Assembly: GCA_937983075.1 (NCBI GenBank)
Contig: CALKAQ010000019.1
Location: forward strand, 1-29,396
Length of the DNA stretch: 29,396 nucleotides
Direction: 5' to 3'
From: an uncultured bacterium
GTDB taxonomy: Bacteria; Bacillota; Limnochordia; DTU080; JAAYLA01
Shown piece by piece: positions 7,736 through 14,319 of this stretch; within the stretch, counting starts at the first letter, position 1, and each line of letters opens with the position of its first letter. A program made the translations under genes and the position numbers. The notes beneath the pieces were generated by a model. That model did not search any database. It saw only the letters and a list, made by a program, of their open reading frames with translations, and was not told where the DNA came from.

Positions 7736-8337
7736 AGCCCATGAGCGGAGTGCAGCAAGGAGCAGCGTCAACCAGAGACCGCATATTGGCCGCCGCGGTC
7801 TCGGTGTTCGCTCGGCAAGGGTATCACGGTACGTCGGTAGACGATATCGTGCAGGAAGCCGGTTCGTCAAAAGGGGCGTTCTACTTTCATTTTGCGAACA
7901 AAGAGGCTCTGTTTCTTGCGATTGTGGAACAATTCGCGTCCGATTTAATCGTCGCCGTTTACGACGCCCTCAAGGCTGCCAGCGGCCGAGAGCGAGTGCG
8001 GGCGGCCGTTGAAGCCGGCGTAAAAGCTTTTGCCCAAGAACCCGCTCTCGCCAAAATCTTTTTAGTGGAGGCTGTCGGGTTGAATCCGTCGTTCGAGGCG
8101 AAACGACGTGAAATATACGGTGCTTTTGCCAAACTGATACGCGAGTATTTGGACGCCGCGGTGGAAGACGGTGATCTGCCGCCTCAAGACACGGAACTCG
8201 CCGCCTATGCGTGGCTTGGCACCATCAGCGAAGGCGTCGTTTTTGCTCTTGAGCGCGGCAGGGATTTGCAAAGCGCGGATTTTGTCGACAGCTTGACGTG
8301 CCTTGTCTTGCGCGCCGTCGGCTATCAGCCGTCCTGA
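7732..8337 (+). CDS. TetR/AcrR-family transcriptional regulator
   Basis: A 201-residue one-component regulator. The N-terminal TetR domain reads TRDRILAAAVSVFARQGYHGTSVDDIVQEAGSSKG, then AFYFHFANKEALFLAIVE, the classic helix-turn-helix with the FYFHFxNKEAL segment. The C-terminal half is an all-helical ligand/dimer domain. GTG 7732 overlaps the kamA stop as GTGA, implying coupled translation; ATG 7741 is the alternative, and neither has a strong SD. Its position at the end of the ATP-grasp/kamA run suggests it controls that run or the exporter, but no operator for it was found. It converges with mqnA, with only two bases between the stops and no visible terminator. Confidence 0.85.
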   Translation: MKPMSGVQQGAASTRDRILAAAVSVFARQGYHGTSVDDIVQEAGSSKGAFYFHFANKEALFLAIVEQFASDLIVAVYDALKAASGRERVRAAVEAGVKAFAQEPALAKIFLVEAVGLNPSFEAKRREIYGAFAKLIREYLDAAVEDGDLPPQDTELAAYAWLGTISEGVVFALERGRDLQSADFVDSLTCLVLRAVGYQPS

Positions 8338-8339
8338 TG

Positions 8340-9176
8340 TCAATGGAAGGCGGCGTCGTCCAACCAAGCCGGAGCTTGTTGCCTGCGAGGCCGAAGTTCG
8401 CGGCGGAAGCGATCGACGCTTCGGCGGTGGACATCCTTCAACTCGAATACGTACTGTTGCAAAACACGACAAGCCTCATCGAGATCCCAATCGTGCGAGG
8501 TCATTCGCAGATGGACCGCAGCGACTTGATCGATCTGGTTGGCGGCTTTTTCCAGAGCTTCGCCGATCAGTTGTTCAAGTCGCTTTTTTTGATCGTCGGG
8601 CATTGATTTGCGAACCATCCACCGACCGAAGACGAGAGGGAGCCCGGTCCACTGCTGCCACGCATGCGCAAGGCTGCGCTTGTGGCTGAAGCCGCGGGGC
8701 GGGCTTTTAGTCGCCGCGACCGCTGCATCACCGATGAAAACCAGGCCTCCCAAATGCCGTCGATCCGGCGTCAGGGGCACTTGCTTCGGGTTGTCGACGT
8801 TGTATACGCTGCGCAGCAAGATGCTCAGCAAAGCTGGCGCCATGGCCGCCTCGTGCGGTATGCCAATAGGTGCTTGCCCGAGCAATGTCTCTTCGACGCG
8901 TGCAAGAAGCAGAGGGCCTGGCGGCAAGCCGTCTTCCGCGGCTGCGAGCCCGAAATAACCGAGCGGCTCAAAATTGCGCTGCAATCGAAAGACCTCAGTG
9001 AGGGAGAAACAGGCTGCGTCAATTTCTCCTCTGCCGGCGAGGTGCGCAAGCTGGCGAGGAGGAGCCGTAATGACTTCGAAGCCGCTTGTGTCGCTTGGCC
9101 AGTCAAAGTGAAACGGAGCAGTGCTTAAATACGGCAGACGCCCGATGCGAGGAGGTCGTATCGTCTTCCTGATCAT
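8340..9176 (-). CDS. mqnA: Chorismate dehydratase MqnA-family protein (futalosine menaquinone pathway)
   Basis: MqnA converts chorismate to 3-enolpyruvyl-benzoate at the entry to the futalosine route to menaquinone. The 278-residue product opens with IGRLPYLSTAPF, like the IGRIxYLNxxP start of MqnA/MqnD, and continues with GEIDAACFSLTEVFRL, LGYFGLAA, a GDAAVAA segment and FGRWMVRKS, following the periplasmic-binding-protein-like fold of the family. The open frame runs back to 9212, but that part is the promoter, so ATG 9176 is chosen. No SD is visible and the predicted transcript starts at or next to the ATG. No other mqn gene is in the window, so a related role cannot be excluded. Confidence 0.75.
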   Translation of the reverse strand: MIRKTIRPPRIGRLPYLSTAPFHFDWPSDTSGFEVITAPPRQLAHLAGRGEIDAACFSLTEVFRLQRNFEPLGYFGLAAAEDGLPPGPLLLARVEETLLGQAPIGIPHEAAMAPALLSILLRSVYNVDNPKQVPLTPDRRHLGGLVFIGDAAVAATKSPPRGFSHKRSLAHAWQQWTGLPLVFGRWMVRKSMPDDQKKRLEQLIGEALEKAANQIDQVAAVHLRMTSHDWDLDEACRVLQQYVFELKDVHRRSVDRFRRELRPRRQQAPAWLDDAAFH

Positions 9177-9183
9177 GTTCGTC

Positions 9184-9212
9184 ATGATAAAATGCGAAAC
9201 GGCGTGTGTCAA
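9184..9212 (-). promoter_or_regulatory. Near-consensus sigma-A promoter of mqnA
   Basis: On the minus strand, TTGACA (9212-9207, perfect) is followed after 17 bases by TATCAT (9189-9184, 5 of 6). Predicted initiation near 9177 is adjacent to the ATG at 9176, so the mRNA may be leaderless. Confidence 0.7.
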
Positions 9213-9262
9213 GCGACCGCAGGATCTCGCTTGATATTCATGGCAGGAGCATGGTACTCGGG

Positions 9263-9271
9263 TGTCATAAT
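9263..9271 (+). promoter_or_regulatory. Possible extended -10 promoter of the CPGS-like gene
   Basis: TGT-CATAAT lies about 40 bases before the ATG at 9309, in the short region divergent from mqnA. There is no clear -35 box at 17 bases, so support is weak. Confidence 0.3.
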
Positions 9272-9308
9272 ACTACGCATGCAGTCGAGCGAAGGGAAGG
9301 ATTGACCA

Positions 9309-10640
9309 ATGGCAGCAATCAAAAACGTCGTCATTCTCGGCGCGGCCGGAAGAGACTTTCACAATTTCAACGTCTACTACCGTGACAATCCACAGTATCG
9401 CGTCGTCGCTTTCACCGCGACGCAAATCCCCGACATCGACGGTCGGGTGTATCCGGCAAGCCTTGCCGGAGAACGCTATCCGGATGGCATTCCGATTCTT
9501 TCTGAAAGCGATCTGCCGCAGATTATTCGTGATTATCAGGTCGATGAAGTTGTGTTCGCCTATAGTGACGTTTCCCATGAGCACGTCATGCATCTCGCCT
9601 CTTTGGCCATGGCATCGGGTGCCGATTTTCGGCTGCTCGGGCCGAACAGCACGATGCTTTCCGCCCGCGTTCCCGTCATCGCCGTAACCGCGGTGCGCAC
9701 GGGGGCCGGCAAGAGCCAGACTACCCGGCGTGTGGCCGAAATTCTCACCGCACGCGGCCTCAAAGTTGTCGTCGTACGCCATCCCATGCCGTACGGCGAT
9801 CTTGCGAAGCAGCGCCTGCAGCGGTTTGCTGCATATGAAGATCTTGATCTCCACGAATGCACCATCGAGGAGCGCGAGGAATACGAACCGCATCTCGACC
9901 GCGGCAACGTCGTCTACGCCGGAATCGATTACGGTGCCATCTTGGAGCAGGCGGAGGCTGAGGCCGACGTCATTTTGTGGGACGGCGGCAACAATGATTT
10001 CGCGTTCTATAAACCCGATCTGACCATCACCGTGGTCGATCCACATCGCCCGGGCCATGAATTGTTGTACCATCCGGGAGAGACAAACTTCCGCCTGGCT
10101 GATGTGATCATCATCAATAAGGTCGATACGGCGGCGCCGGAACAGGTGAGCGCGGTCCGTGAGTCGATTGCCAAGCACAACCCCACGGCGACCGTTATTG
10201 AAGCTGCTTCTCCCATTACCGTCGATCAACCCGAATTGATCCGAGGGAAAAAAGTGGTCGTTGTGGAAGACGGGCCGACCTTGACGCATGGCGGCATGGC
10301 TTATGGCGCGGGGATCATCGGAGCCAAAAAAGCCGGAGCCACTCCGGTGGATGCGCGTCCGTACGCGGTCGGCTCGCTGCAAGAAGTGTTCCGAACGTAC
10401 AGCCATCTTGGCGATGTCGTACCCGCGATGGGATATGGGGAGGAACAAATGCAAGAGCTGGCCGAAACGGTCAACCGGACTCCGGCTGACGCAGTAGTCA
10501 TCGGCACACCGATCGATCTTGGCCGCTTGCTGAAGCTCAACAAGCCGACGGTTCGAGTAGGCTACGAGCTGAAAGAGCTCAGTGAAGTGACGCTGGAAGA
10601 CGTGCTTTCCAAACTGAATTTGTCCGCCAAGCAGCAGTAG
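9309..10640 (+). CDS. Cyclic 2,3-diphosphoglycerate synthetase-like P-loop protein
   Basis: The 443-residue product matches the family annotated from archaeal cyclic 2,3-diphosphoglycerate synthetase (CPGS), which makes the thermoprotectant cDPG in some methanogens. The N-terminal third begins VVILGAAGRDFHNFNVYYRD, then FAYSDVSHEHVMHLAS, a Rossmann-like domain. A P-loop follows (VRTGAGKSQTTRR, K135), then RHPMPYGDLAKQ, CTIEEREEYEPH, ILWDGGNNDF, VDPHRPGHE and an NKVD motif at 270-273 like the G4 element of GTPases. ATG 9309 follows GGAAGGA at 7-base spacing. The gene is alone, with a strong terminator. Bacterial members are widespread but, as far as I know, their real reaction is unproven, so the name describes the family rather than the activity. 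Confidence 0.82.
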   Translation: MAAIKNVVILGAAGRDFHNFNVYYRDNPQYRVVAFTATQIPDIDGRVYPASLAGERYPDGIPILSESDLPQIIRDYQVDEVVFAYSDVSHEHVMHLASLAMASGADFRLLGPNSTMLSARVPVIAVTAVRTGAGKSQTTRRVAEILTARGLKVVVVRHPMPYGDLAKQRLQRFAAYEDLDLHECTIEEREEYEPHLDRGNVVYAGIDYGAILEQAEAEADVILWDGGNNDFAFYKPDLTITVVDPHRPGHELLYHPGETNFRLADVIIINKVDTAAPEQVSAVRESIAKHNPTATVIEAASPITVDQPELIRGKKVVVVEDGPTLTHGGMAYGAGIIGAKKAGATPVDARPYAVGSLQEVFRTYSHLGDVVPAMGYGEEQMQELAETVNRTPADAVVIGTPIDLGRLLKLNKPTVRVGYELKELSEVTLEDVLSKLNLSAKQQ

Positions 10641-10678
10641 AAACGAACGCAAAGACCGTTTGGCCGCTTATGGCGAAG

Positions 10679-10712
10679 GGGCTGCCCCCTCGAATGGGGG
10701 CAGCCCTTTTTT
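10679..10712 (+). terminator. Rho-independent terminator after CPGS-like gene
   Basis: A perfect 11-base-pair stem, GGGCTGCCCCC (10679-10689) with GGGGGCAGCCC (10696-10706), a 6-base loop and a run of six T. It works in the plus direction; there is no T run on the other side for the convergent secreted-protein gene. Confidence 0.92.
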
Positions 10713-10716
10713 GACA

Positions 10717-11937
10717 TTACTCTTGGTAGATCCTCACGTAGTCGAAGGCACCGAAACCGTCGACTCCTGTAGAGGCGTAGAGGTAAACGTGCATGGTCTC
10801 CGGATTCAGGCTTCCGAAGTTCATGGTGCCGCTGTGGCGCTGCTCGCCGTTGATGAAGAGCTTGATGTTAAAGTTCTTGTCGCCTGTATGCTCGAACTCA
10901 ATCCGCAGCTCGAGCGGATAGCTGACGGAAGAGTTCCAGCCCGGGGCGAAGGTGACGTCAGCGTCGTTCAGGTTGCGATCGCCGTTGAACTTCGTCAGAT
11001 TCATGCCACCGGGGTTGCCTGTGACGCGGAAGCCGTTGTGCCACCATGGGTCATCTTTACCGACCAACTTGTCGGAGAAACCAACGTTCAGCTCTTGCAG
11101 GTCTACTTGAGAATAGCCCACTTCGACAATCGTCTTGACACCGGTCATATCGATGGGATCGCGGTTGACGATACCCGCCGTACGCACATCCGAAACTTGG
11201 CTTTCCGGAGTGAAGTTGTACAGCACGAGTCTCCCGTTCGAAACTTCGACGACGGCGGTCGGATTGTGCTCGTGGAAAGTCCAGAAATTCATGTCGAGGT
11301 CAGTGGAGAAGTCGGTGTCGACAATCGCCGGTTCAACGAAAACCGCGATAACGTCGGACGGGGCCGCCTTGTTGCCGGCCGCATCGACGGCTGTTATCCG
11401 ATAGAAATACTCTTTTTCGTTTTCAACGTTGCGGTCGACATAACGCGTGGCCGTCACCGTGTCCAAAACCTGGAAGGGACCGTTCGCCGAATCAGCCCGT
11501 TCGACAACGTATTCCGCACCGCCGAAGACAGCGCTCCAGCTGATCAGGGCCTGGCTGTCACGGGTGGTCGCCCGGACATCGCTCGGTGATGCCAGCGGCG
11601 GGGTGGTGTAGGTGAAATCGTCGGACACAAAGCTGTCGCCGGACCAATTCGAAACGTGTACGCGCAGCGTATAGGTGGTGTCGGGAACGAGGCCGTCGAT
11701 GACAATGTTGTGTTGGCCGGTAAGCGACGTCCGCTGGGCGGTTTGCGTGTACTCGCCGTCAACGCCGTATTCGACCGAGGCCATGGACGGATCGCCGGTG
11801 TTAAAACGAACATAGAGTTCATTGTTTTCGGTGAGACCCGTTTCAATGTCGCCGATGATTTGCAGCTGGGCAAACGCAGATACGCTTAACACGAGCAACA
11901 TCGCTGCAGCCGTTAATGTCATCAGAAGACGCTTCAC
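10717..11937 (-). CDS. Secreted fibronectin-III-like protein, paralogue A
   Basis: From GTG 11937 (SD GGAGG, 7-base spacing) the product has 406 residues. It starts with a signal peptide: MKRLL, a hydrophobic stretch, and a likely cleavage after SAFA. Residues 25-115 or so form a beta-sandwich like the N-terminal domain of purple acid phosphatases (VEYGVDGEY, then TTYTLRVHVSNWSGDSFVSDD). Residues 120-205 form a fibronectin-III domain (ALISWSAVFGGAEYVVERA, then YFYRITAVDAAGNKA). The last 190 residues are beta-rich, perhaps concanavalin-like, with IDMTGVKTIVEVGY and DDPWWHNGFRVTG. No enzyme active site, lipobox, sortase signal or S-layer repeat was seen. It lies downstream of a clear paralogue on the same strand. 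Probably an extracellular binding or matrix protein of unknown target. Confidence 0.85.
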   Translation of the reverse strand: MKRLLMTLTAAAMLLVLSVSAFAQLQIIGDIETGLTENNELYVRFNTGDPSMASVEYGVDGEYTQTAQRTSLTGQHNIVIDGLVPDTTYTLRVHVSNWSGDSFVSDDFTYTTPPLASPSDVRATTRDSQALISWSAVFGGAEYVVERADSANGPFQVLDTVTATRYVDRNVENEKEYFYRITAVDAAGNKAAPSDVIAVFVEPAIVDTDFSTDLDMNFWTFHEHNPTAVVEVSNGRLVLYNFTPESQVSDVRTAGIVNRDPIDMTGVKTIVEVGYSQVDLQELNVGFSDKLVGKDDPWWHNGFRVTGNPGGMNLTKFNGDRNLNDADVTFAPGWNSSVSYPLELRIEFEHTGDKNFNIKLFINGEQRHSGTMNFGSLNPETMHVYLYASTGVDGFGAFDYVRIYQE

Positions 11938-11979
11938 AAGAACTCCTCCTTCACAGCAAAACACTTGGGGTGATTTGGA

Positions 11980-12004
11980 AAAAGCGGTGCTTGCGAACGC
12001 TTTT
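11980..12004 (-). other. Leader hairpin upstream of paralogue A
   Basis: AAAAGCG and CGCTTTT arms separated by 11 bases, in the 5' leader about 45 bases before the GTG start, with a short T run on the minus strand. It could act as an attenuator or stabiliser; the stem is only 7 base pairs. Confidence 0.3.
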
Positions 12005-12053
12005 AAAAGAGTGTTTTCCAGGCATCCCCCCTTTCGTCTATGTTTGGACGGAT

Positions 12054-12080
12054 AAGTAAAACGTTTTTTGTGTAGAATTA
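12054..12080 (-). promoter_or_regulatory. Upstream element shared with paralogue B (A copy)
   Basis: On the minus strand the block begins TAATTCTAC and ends AAACGTTTTACTT. The same layout, TAATTATAC then AAACTTTTACTT, lies upstream of paralogue B at 13564-13589, although the flanking DNA differs. A shared promoter or regulator site is likely. Confidence 0.45.
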
Positions 12081-12092
12081 CAATTATTGTAA
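12078..12092. promoter_or_regulatory. Perfect 7-1-7 palindrome, Fur-family-like box
   Basis: TTACAATTATTGTAA is a perfect 7-1-7 palindrome upstream of paralogue A. The architecture is that of Fur/PerR/Zur boxes, differing from the PerR consensus by one symmetric base per arm. No Fur-family gene is in the window. Confidence 0.4.
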
Positions 12093-12145
12093 ATGGCTAA
12101 GCTTTGCTTTTTAGTCGGCTTCCATAAATTGCGTGAGGTGTGAAA

Positions 12146-12177
12146 GTGCGGAACCCCCAAAAAACGGGGGTCCGCAC
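12146..12177 (-). terminator. Terminator-like hairpin after paralogue B
   Basis: Twelve base pairs (GTGCGGA plus five C:G pairs, one bulged base) around a T-rich loop, 19 bases past the stop of paralogue B. Only three T follow the stem on the minus strand, so termination may be partial. Confidence 0.55.
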
Positions 12178-12195
12178 GGCTGAATCAGATTCGGA

Positions 12196-13407
12196 TTACT
12201 TCTGGTACAAGGCAAGATAGTCGATTGCCCAGGTGGCATTCGGTGTAATGCTCGAGACGTACATGTAGAAGTGCATGTTCTCGAGGTTGAGCGTACCCGC
12301 ATGGAGCTTGCCTTGATGGCGCAGCTGGTCGTTGATGTAGACGGCGACGTCAAAGTTTTGGCCACCGGTGTGGGTGAGCTCCCAGCGCAGTCGGTACGGC
12401 GGGGAAATGCTGATGCTCCAGCTGGGAGGAGTGAATTGGGAATCGCCGCCATCGAAGACCTGCAAGTTGAGGGTGTTGTTGTACCCCGTCATGCGGAAGC
12501 CGTTGTGCCACCACGGATCGTTGTCTTCGTTTGGCGAGGTCTTGAGGATCTGGTCCATAAAGCCCGGATTCAATTCGTCGGCGCCGACATGGACGTAGCC
12601 GACCTCGACCACGGTGGTGACTCCGGTCATGTCAATGGGTTCGCGGGTTACAATACCGTAGGTGCGCGGTACGTCGCTGCCCATATTGGACCAGACGAGC
12701 TGGCCGTCCTTGACTTCGATCTTGGCGGTCGGCCGGTCGTCATGGAGCTGCCATACATCCCAGTCGAGGTCCGTCGTGAAGTCGCTGACGAAAATAGCCG
12801 GTTCAATGACGACACTCAAGACAGGGGACGGAGCGGCGGCTTGGTTGCCTTCGGCATCGACCGCGGTCACCCGATAGCGGTATTCTTCGTGATTCGTAAC
12901 CGTGTTGTCGACATAATGGGTTTCCTCAACGGTAGCAAGGACGGTGAAGGGGCCGTTGGCGGAGTCAGCTCGTTCGACGACATAAGCGGCGCCGCCAAAC
13001 ACCGGATTCCAGCTGATCCGGGCCTGGCCGTCACGGGTGGTTGCACGCAGCGCCTCGGGAGATTCGAGGCCCGGCGTAACGAAAATGATATCGTCGCTCA
13101 CGTAGGAGTCACCGGACCAGTTCGAGAGATGAACCCGCAAAGTATACGTGGTGTCGTTTGCGAGACCGCCGATGACGAAATAATGCGAGCCGGTGAGCGA
13201 AGTCCGCTGGGCGGTTTGAGCGAATTCGCCGTCAACGCCGAATTCGACGTAGGCCATGGACGGATCGCCCGACTCAAAGCTTACATACAACTCATTGTTT
13301 TCGGTTAGGCCCGTCTCGATATCACCAATGATTCCGAGAGCGAAAGCCGACATGCTCGTTGCCAGCATGAGAGCGATGGAAACAAAAACGGCTGAAAGTC
13401 GTTTCAC
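12196..13407 (-). CDS. Secreted fibronectin-III-like protein, paralogue B
   Basis: From GTG 13407 (SD GAGGAGG, about 9-base spacing) the product has 403 residues with a signal peptide (MKRLSAVFVSIALML, likely cleavage after SAFA). Its domain order equals that of paralogue A. Many stretches are the same, including IIGDIETGLTENNELYV, TAQRTSLTG, YVVERADSANGPF, PIDMTGV and DDPWWHNGFR. The two are therefore an ancient tandem duplication, diverged most in the C-terminal beta domain, where B has an insertion (KTSPNEDN) and lacks part of A's loop. The frame is open upstream to 13707, but that part is arginine- and serine-rich noncoding sequence. Function is unknown. A hairpin separates it from paralogue A, which has its own leader. 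Confidence 0.85.
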   Translation of the reverse strand: MKRLSAVFVSIALMLATSMSAFALGIIGDIETGLTENNELYVSFESGDPSMAYVEFGVDGEFAQTAQRTSLTGSHYFVIGGLANDTTYTLRVHLSNWSGDSYVSDDIIFVTPGLESPEALRATTRDGQARISWNPVFGGAAYVVERADSANGPFTVLATVEETHYVDNTVTNHEEYRYRVTAVDAEGNQAAAPSPVLSVVIEPAIFVSDFTTDLDWDVWQLHDDRPTAKIEVKDGQLVWSNMGSDVPRTYGIVTREPIDMTGVTTVVEVGYVHVGADELNPGFMDQILKTSPNEDNDPWWHNGFRMTGYNNTLNLQVFDGGDSQFTPPSWSISISPPYRLRWELTHTGGQNFDVAVYINDQLRHQGKLHAGTLNLENMHFYMYVSSITPNATWAIDYLALYQK

Positions 13408-13563
13408 GCAAAAAATCCTCCTCTGCGGATCATTAGCGGTTGACTGTGTTGTAGAACCAAAAGGGCAGCAATCCCGAAGCTTCCTATCATTGGTTGGGCC
13501 GGATTTTCCCCTTCCCGACGCATGCCGTCGCACCGCATCAACGGAACACGTGCGAATGATGTG

Positions 13564-13589
13564 AAGTAAAAGTTTGCGAAGTATAATTA
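13564..13589 (-). promoter_or_regulatory. Upstream element shared with paralogue A (B copy), includes -10-like TATACT
   Basis: Minus strand TAATTATAC, then AAACTTTTACTT, aligned with the block at 12054-12080. TATACT is a 5-of-6 -10 match but no -35 box is evident. It lies about 157 bases before the GTG start. Confidence 0.45.
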
Positions 13590-13608
13590 GATTTCCTTCT
13601 TGGAAATC
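13590..13608. promoter_or_regulatory. Inverted repeat upstream of paralogue B
   Basis: GATTTCC and GGAAATC arms separated by 5 bases, touching the upstream edge of the shared block. Paralogue A has a different palindrome in the same relative place, so this may be an operator. Confidence 0.4.
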
Positions 13609-13729
13609 CACGTGGAGTGAAAATAACCCTTGATTGAAATTGGAAGGGGATTCTCGCGAAAGTTCAGAGCGACGAGCCCGATGAATCAACCATAGGGAGC
13701 CATTCAACGAATACGAGGGGGTAAAACCG

Positions 13730-13758
13730 TTGCCATGTGAGGCTGTCTCATGTAGTAT
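13730..13758 (+). promoter_or_regulatory. Putative sigma-A promoter of the Nfu-domain gene
   Basis: TTGCCA (5 of 6), a 17-base spacer, then TAGTAT (4 of 6). The start would be near 13765, giving a leader of about 190 bases. Confidence 0.45.
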
Positions 13759-13790
13759 GCAAAGAAGAATGTCCCATTCGTTCCACAGCT

Positions 13791-13810
13791 GAGAAGCAAC
13801 ATTGTTTCTC
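13791..13810 (+). other. Hairpin in the nfu leader
   Basis: GAGAAGCA pairs with TGTTTCTC (one G:T pair) over a 4-base loop. No T run follows, so it is not a terminator. Confidence 0.4.
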
Positions 13811-13953
13811 CTGGTTCATACAACCGATAAAAGAAGGAATAGAACTTCGGGTGGGAAAATGAAACTAAAGCGGATGTAGGAAGTTGTCATGTTTGGCGCG
13901 TCAACGCCAGGGGCTTCTCAACGGCGCGCAGGTATCCCAAGGAGGTCATTTTT

Positions 13954-14226
13954 ATGTCCGTCGACGTACAGTACCAACCAACACCCAACCCGAACAGCAT
14001 GAAGTTCGTCGTCAATCAAACCGTGGTTGAATCCGGCAGTGAGTCTTACATGGATGCAGAGTCCGCTAAAAACTCACCGCTGGCGTCCGCGCTTTTCGGG
14101 TTGGAAGGGGTAGCCAGCGTATTTATGCTGGGCAATTTCATTACGGTGAACAAAACACCTGAAGCTGCTTGGGAAGATTTGGCCCCTGCAATCAGCGAAA
14201 TCATCGCCGACCATTTGAGCAAGTGA
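13954..14226 (+). CDS. Nfu/NifU N-terminal-domain protein
   Basis: The 90-residue protein is a stand-alone Nfu N-terminal domain (QPTPNPNSMKFVVNQTV at the start, then SPLASALFGLEGVASVFMLGNFITVNK). In larger Nfu proteins this domain precedes the cysteine-bearing C-terminal domain of iron-sulfur cluster scaffolds; here there is no CxxC and no cysteine, so it cannot bind a cluster alone and its role is probably accessory. ATG 13954 follows a strong AAGGAGG at 8 bases. It lies 93 bases before pyc, with two hairpins between, so it is partly or wholly uncoupled from it. Confidence 0.88.
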   Translation: MSVDVQYQPTPNPNSMKFVVNQTVVESGSESYMDAESAKNSPLASALFGLEGVASVFMLGNFITVNKTPEAAWEDLAPAISEIIADHLSK

Positions 14227-14233
14227 ACGCGAA

Positions 14234-14294
14234 GCGGCCGAGGGTGCTCTGGCCGCTGTTTAACATGTCCGGCCCCGGCAATCCCGGGGCGTTT
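14234..14294 (+). terminator. Two consecutive GC-rich hairpins between nfu and pyc
   Basis: GCGGCC (14234-14239) pairs with GGCCGC (14251-14256), followed by TGTTT. Then GCCCCGG (14272-14278) pairs with CCGGGGC (14284-14290), followed by GTTT. The T tracts are short, so these may be weak terminators or attenuators controlling read-through into pyc, for which no separate promoter was seen. Confidence 0.5.
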
Positions 14295-14319
14295 AACTGC
14301 ATGAGTAGGAGCTGTCTGT

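Larger units (their letters stand above)
13408..13953. other. Long intergenic region between divergent secreted-protein and nfu genes
   Basis: 546 bases with no convincing gene. The left part (to about 13610) is the leader and control region of paralogue B, with the shared block and an inverted repeat. The right part holds a sigma-A-like promoter at 13730-13758 and a leader of about 190 bases with a hairpin at 13791-13810 before the Nfu-domain gene. A short frame from ATG 13890 runs into nfu out of frame and looks accidental. Confidence 0.6.

Noticed and set aside
8303..8689. Plus-strand frames opposite mqnA
   Set aside because: Antisense shadows with basic, low-complexity translations and no SD.
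9177..9212. Longer mqnA start at 9212
   Set aside because: The extra codons coincide with a near-consensus promoter on the same strand and do not resemble the family N-terminus.
13408..13707. N-terminal extension of secreted paralogue B
   Set aside because: It would hide the signal peptide, and GTG 13407 has a strong SD matching paralogue A.
13840..13870. T-box-like GGGTGG sequence in the nfu leader
   Set aside because: The flanking bases do not fit the T-box consensus, no terminator follows and the gene is not amino-acid related.
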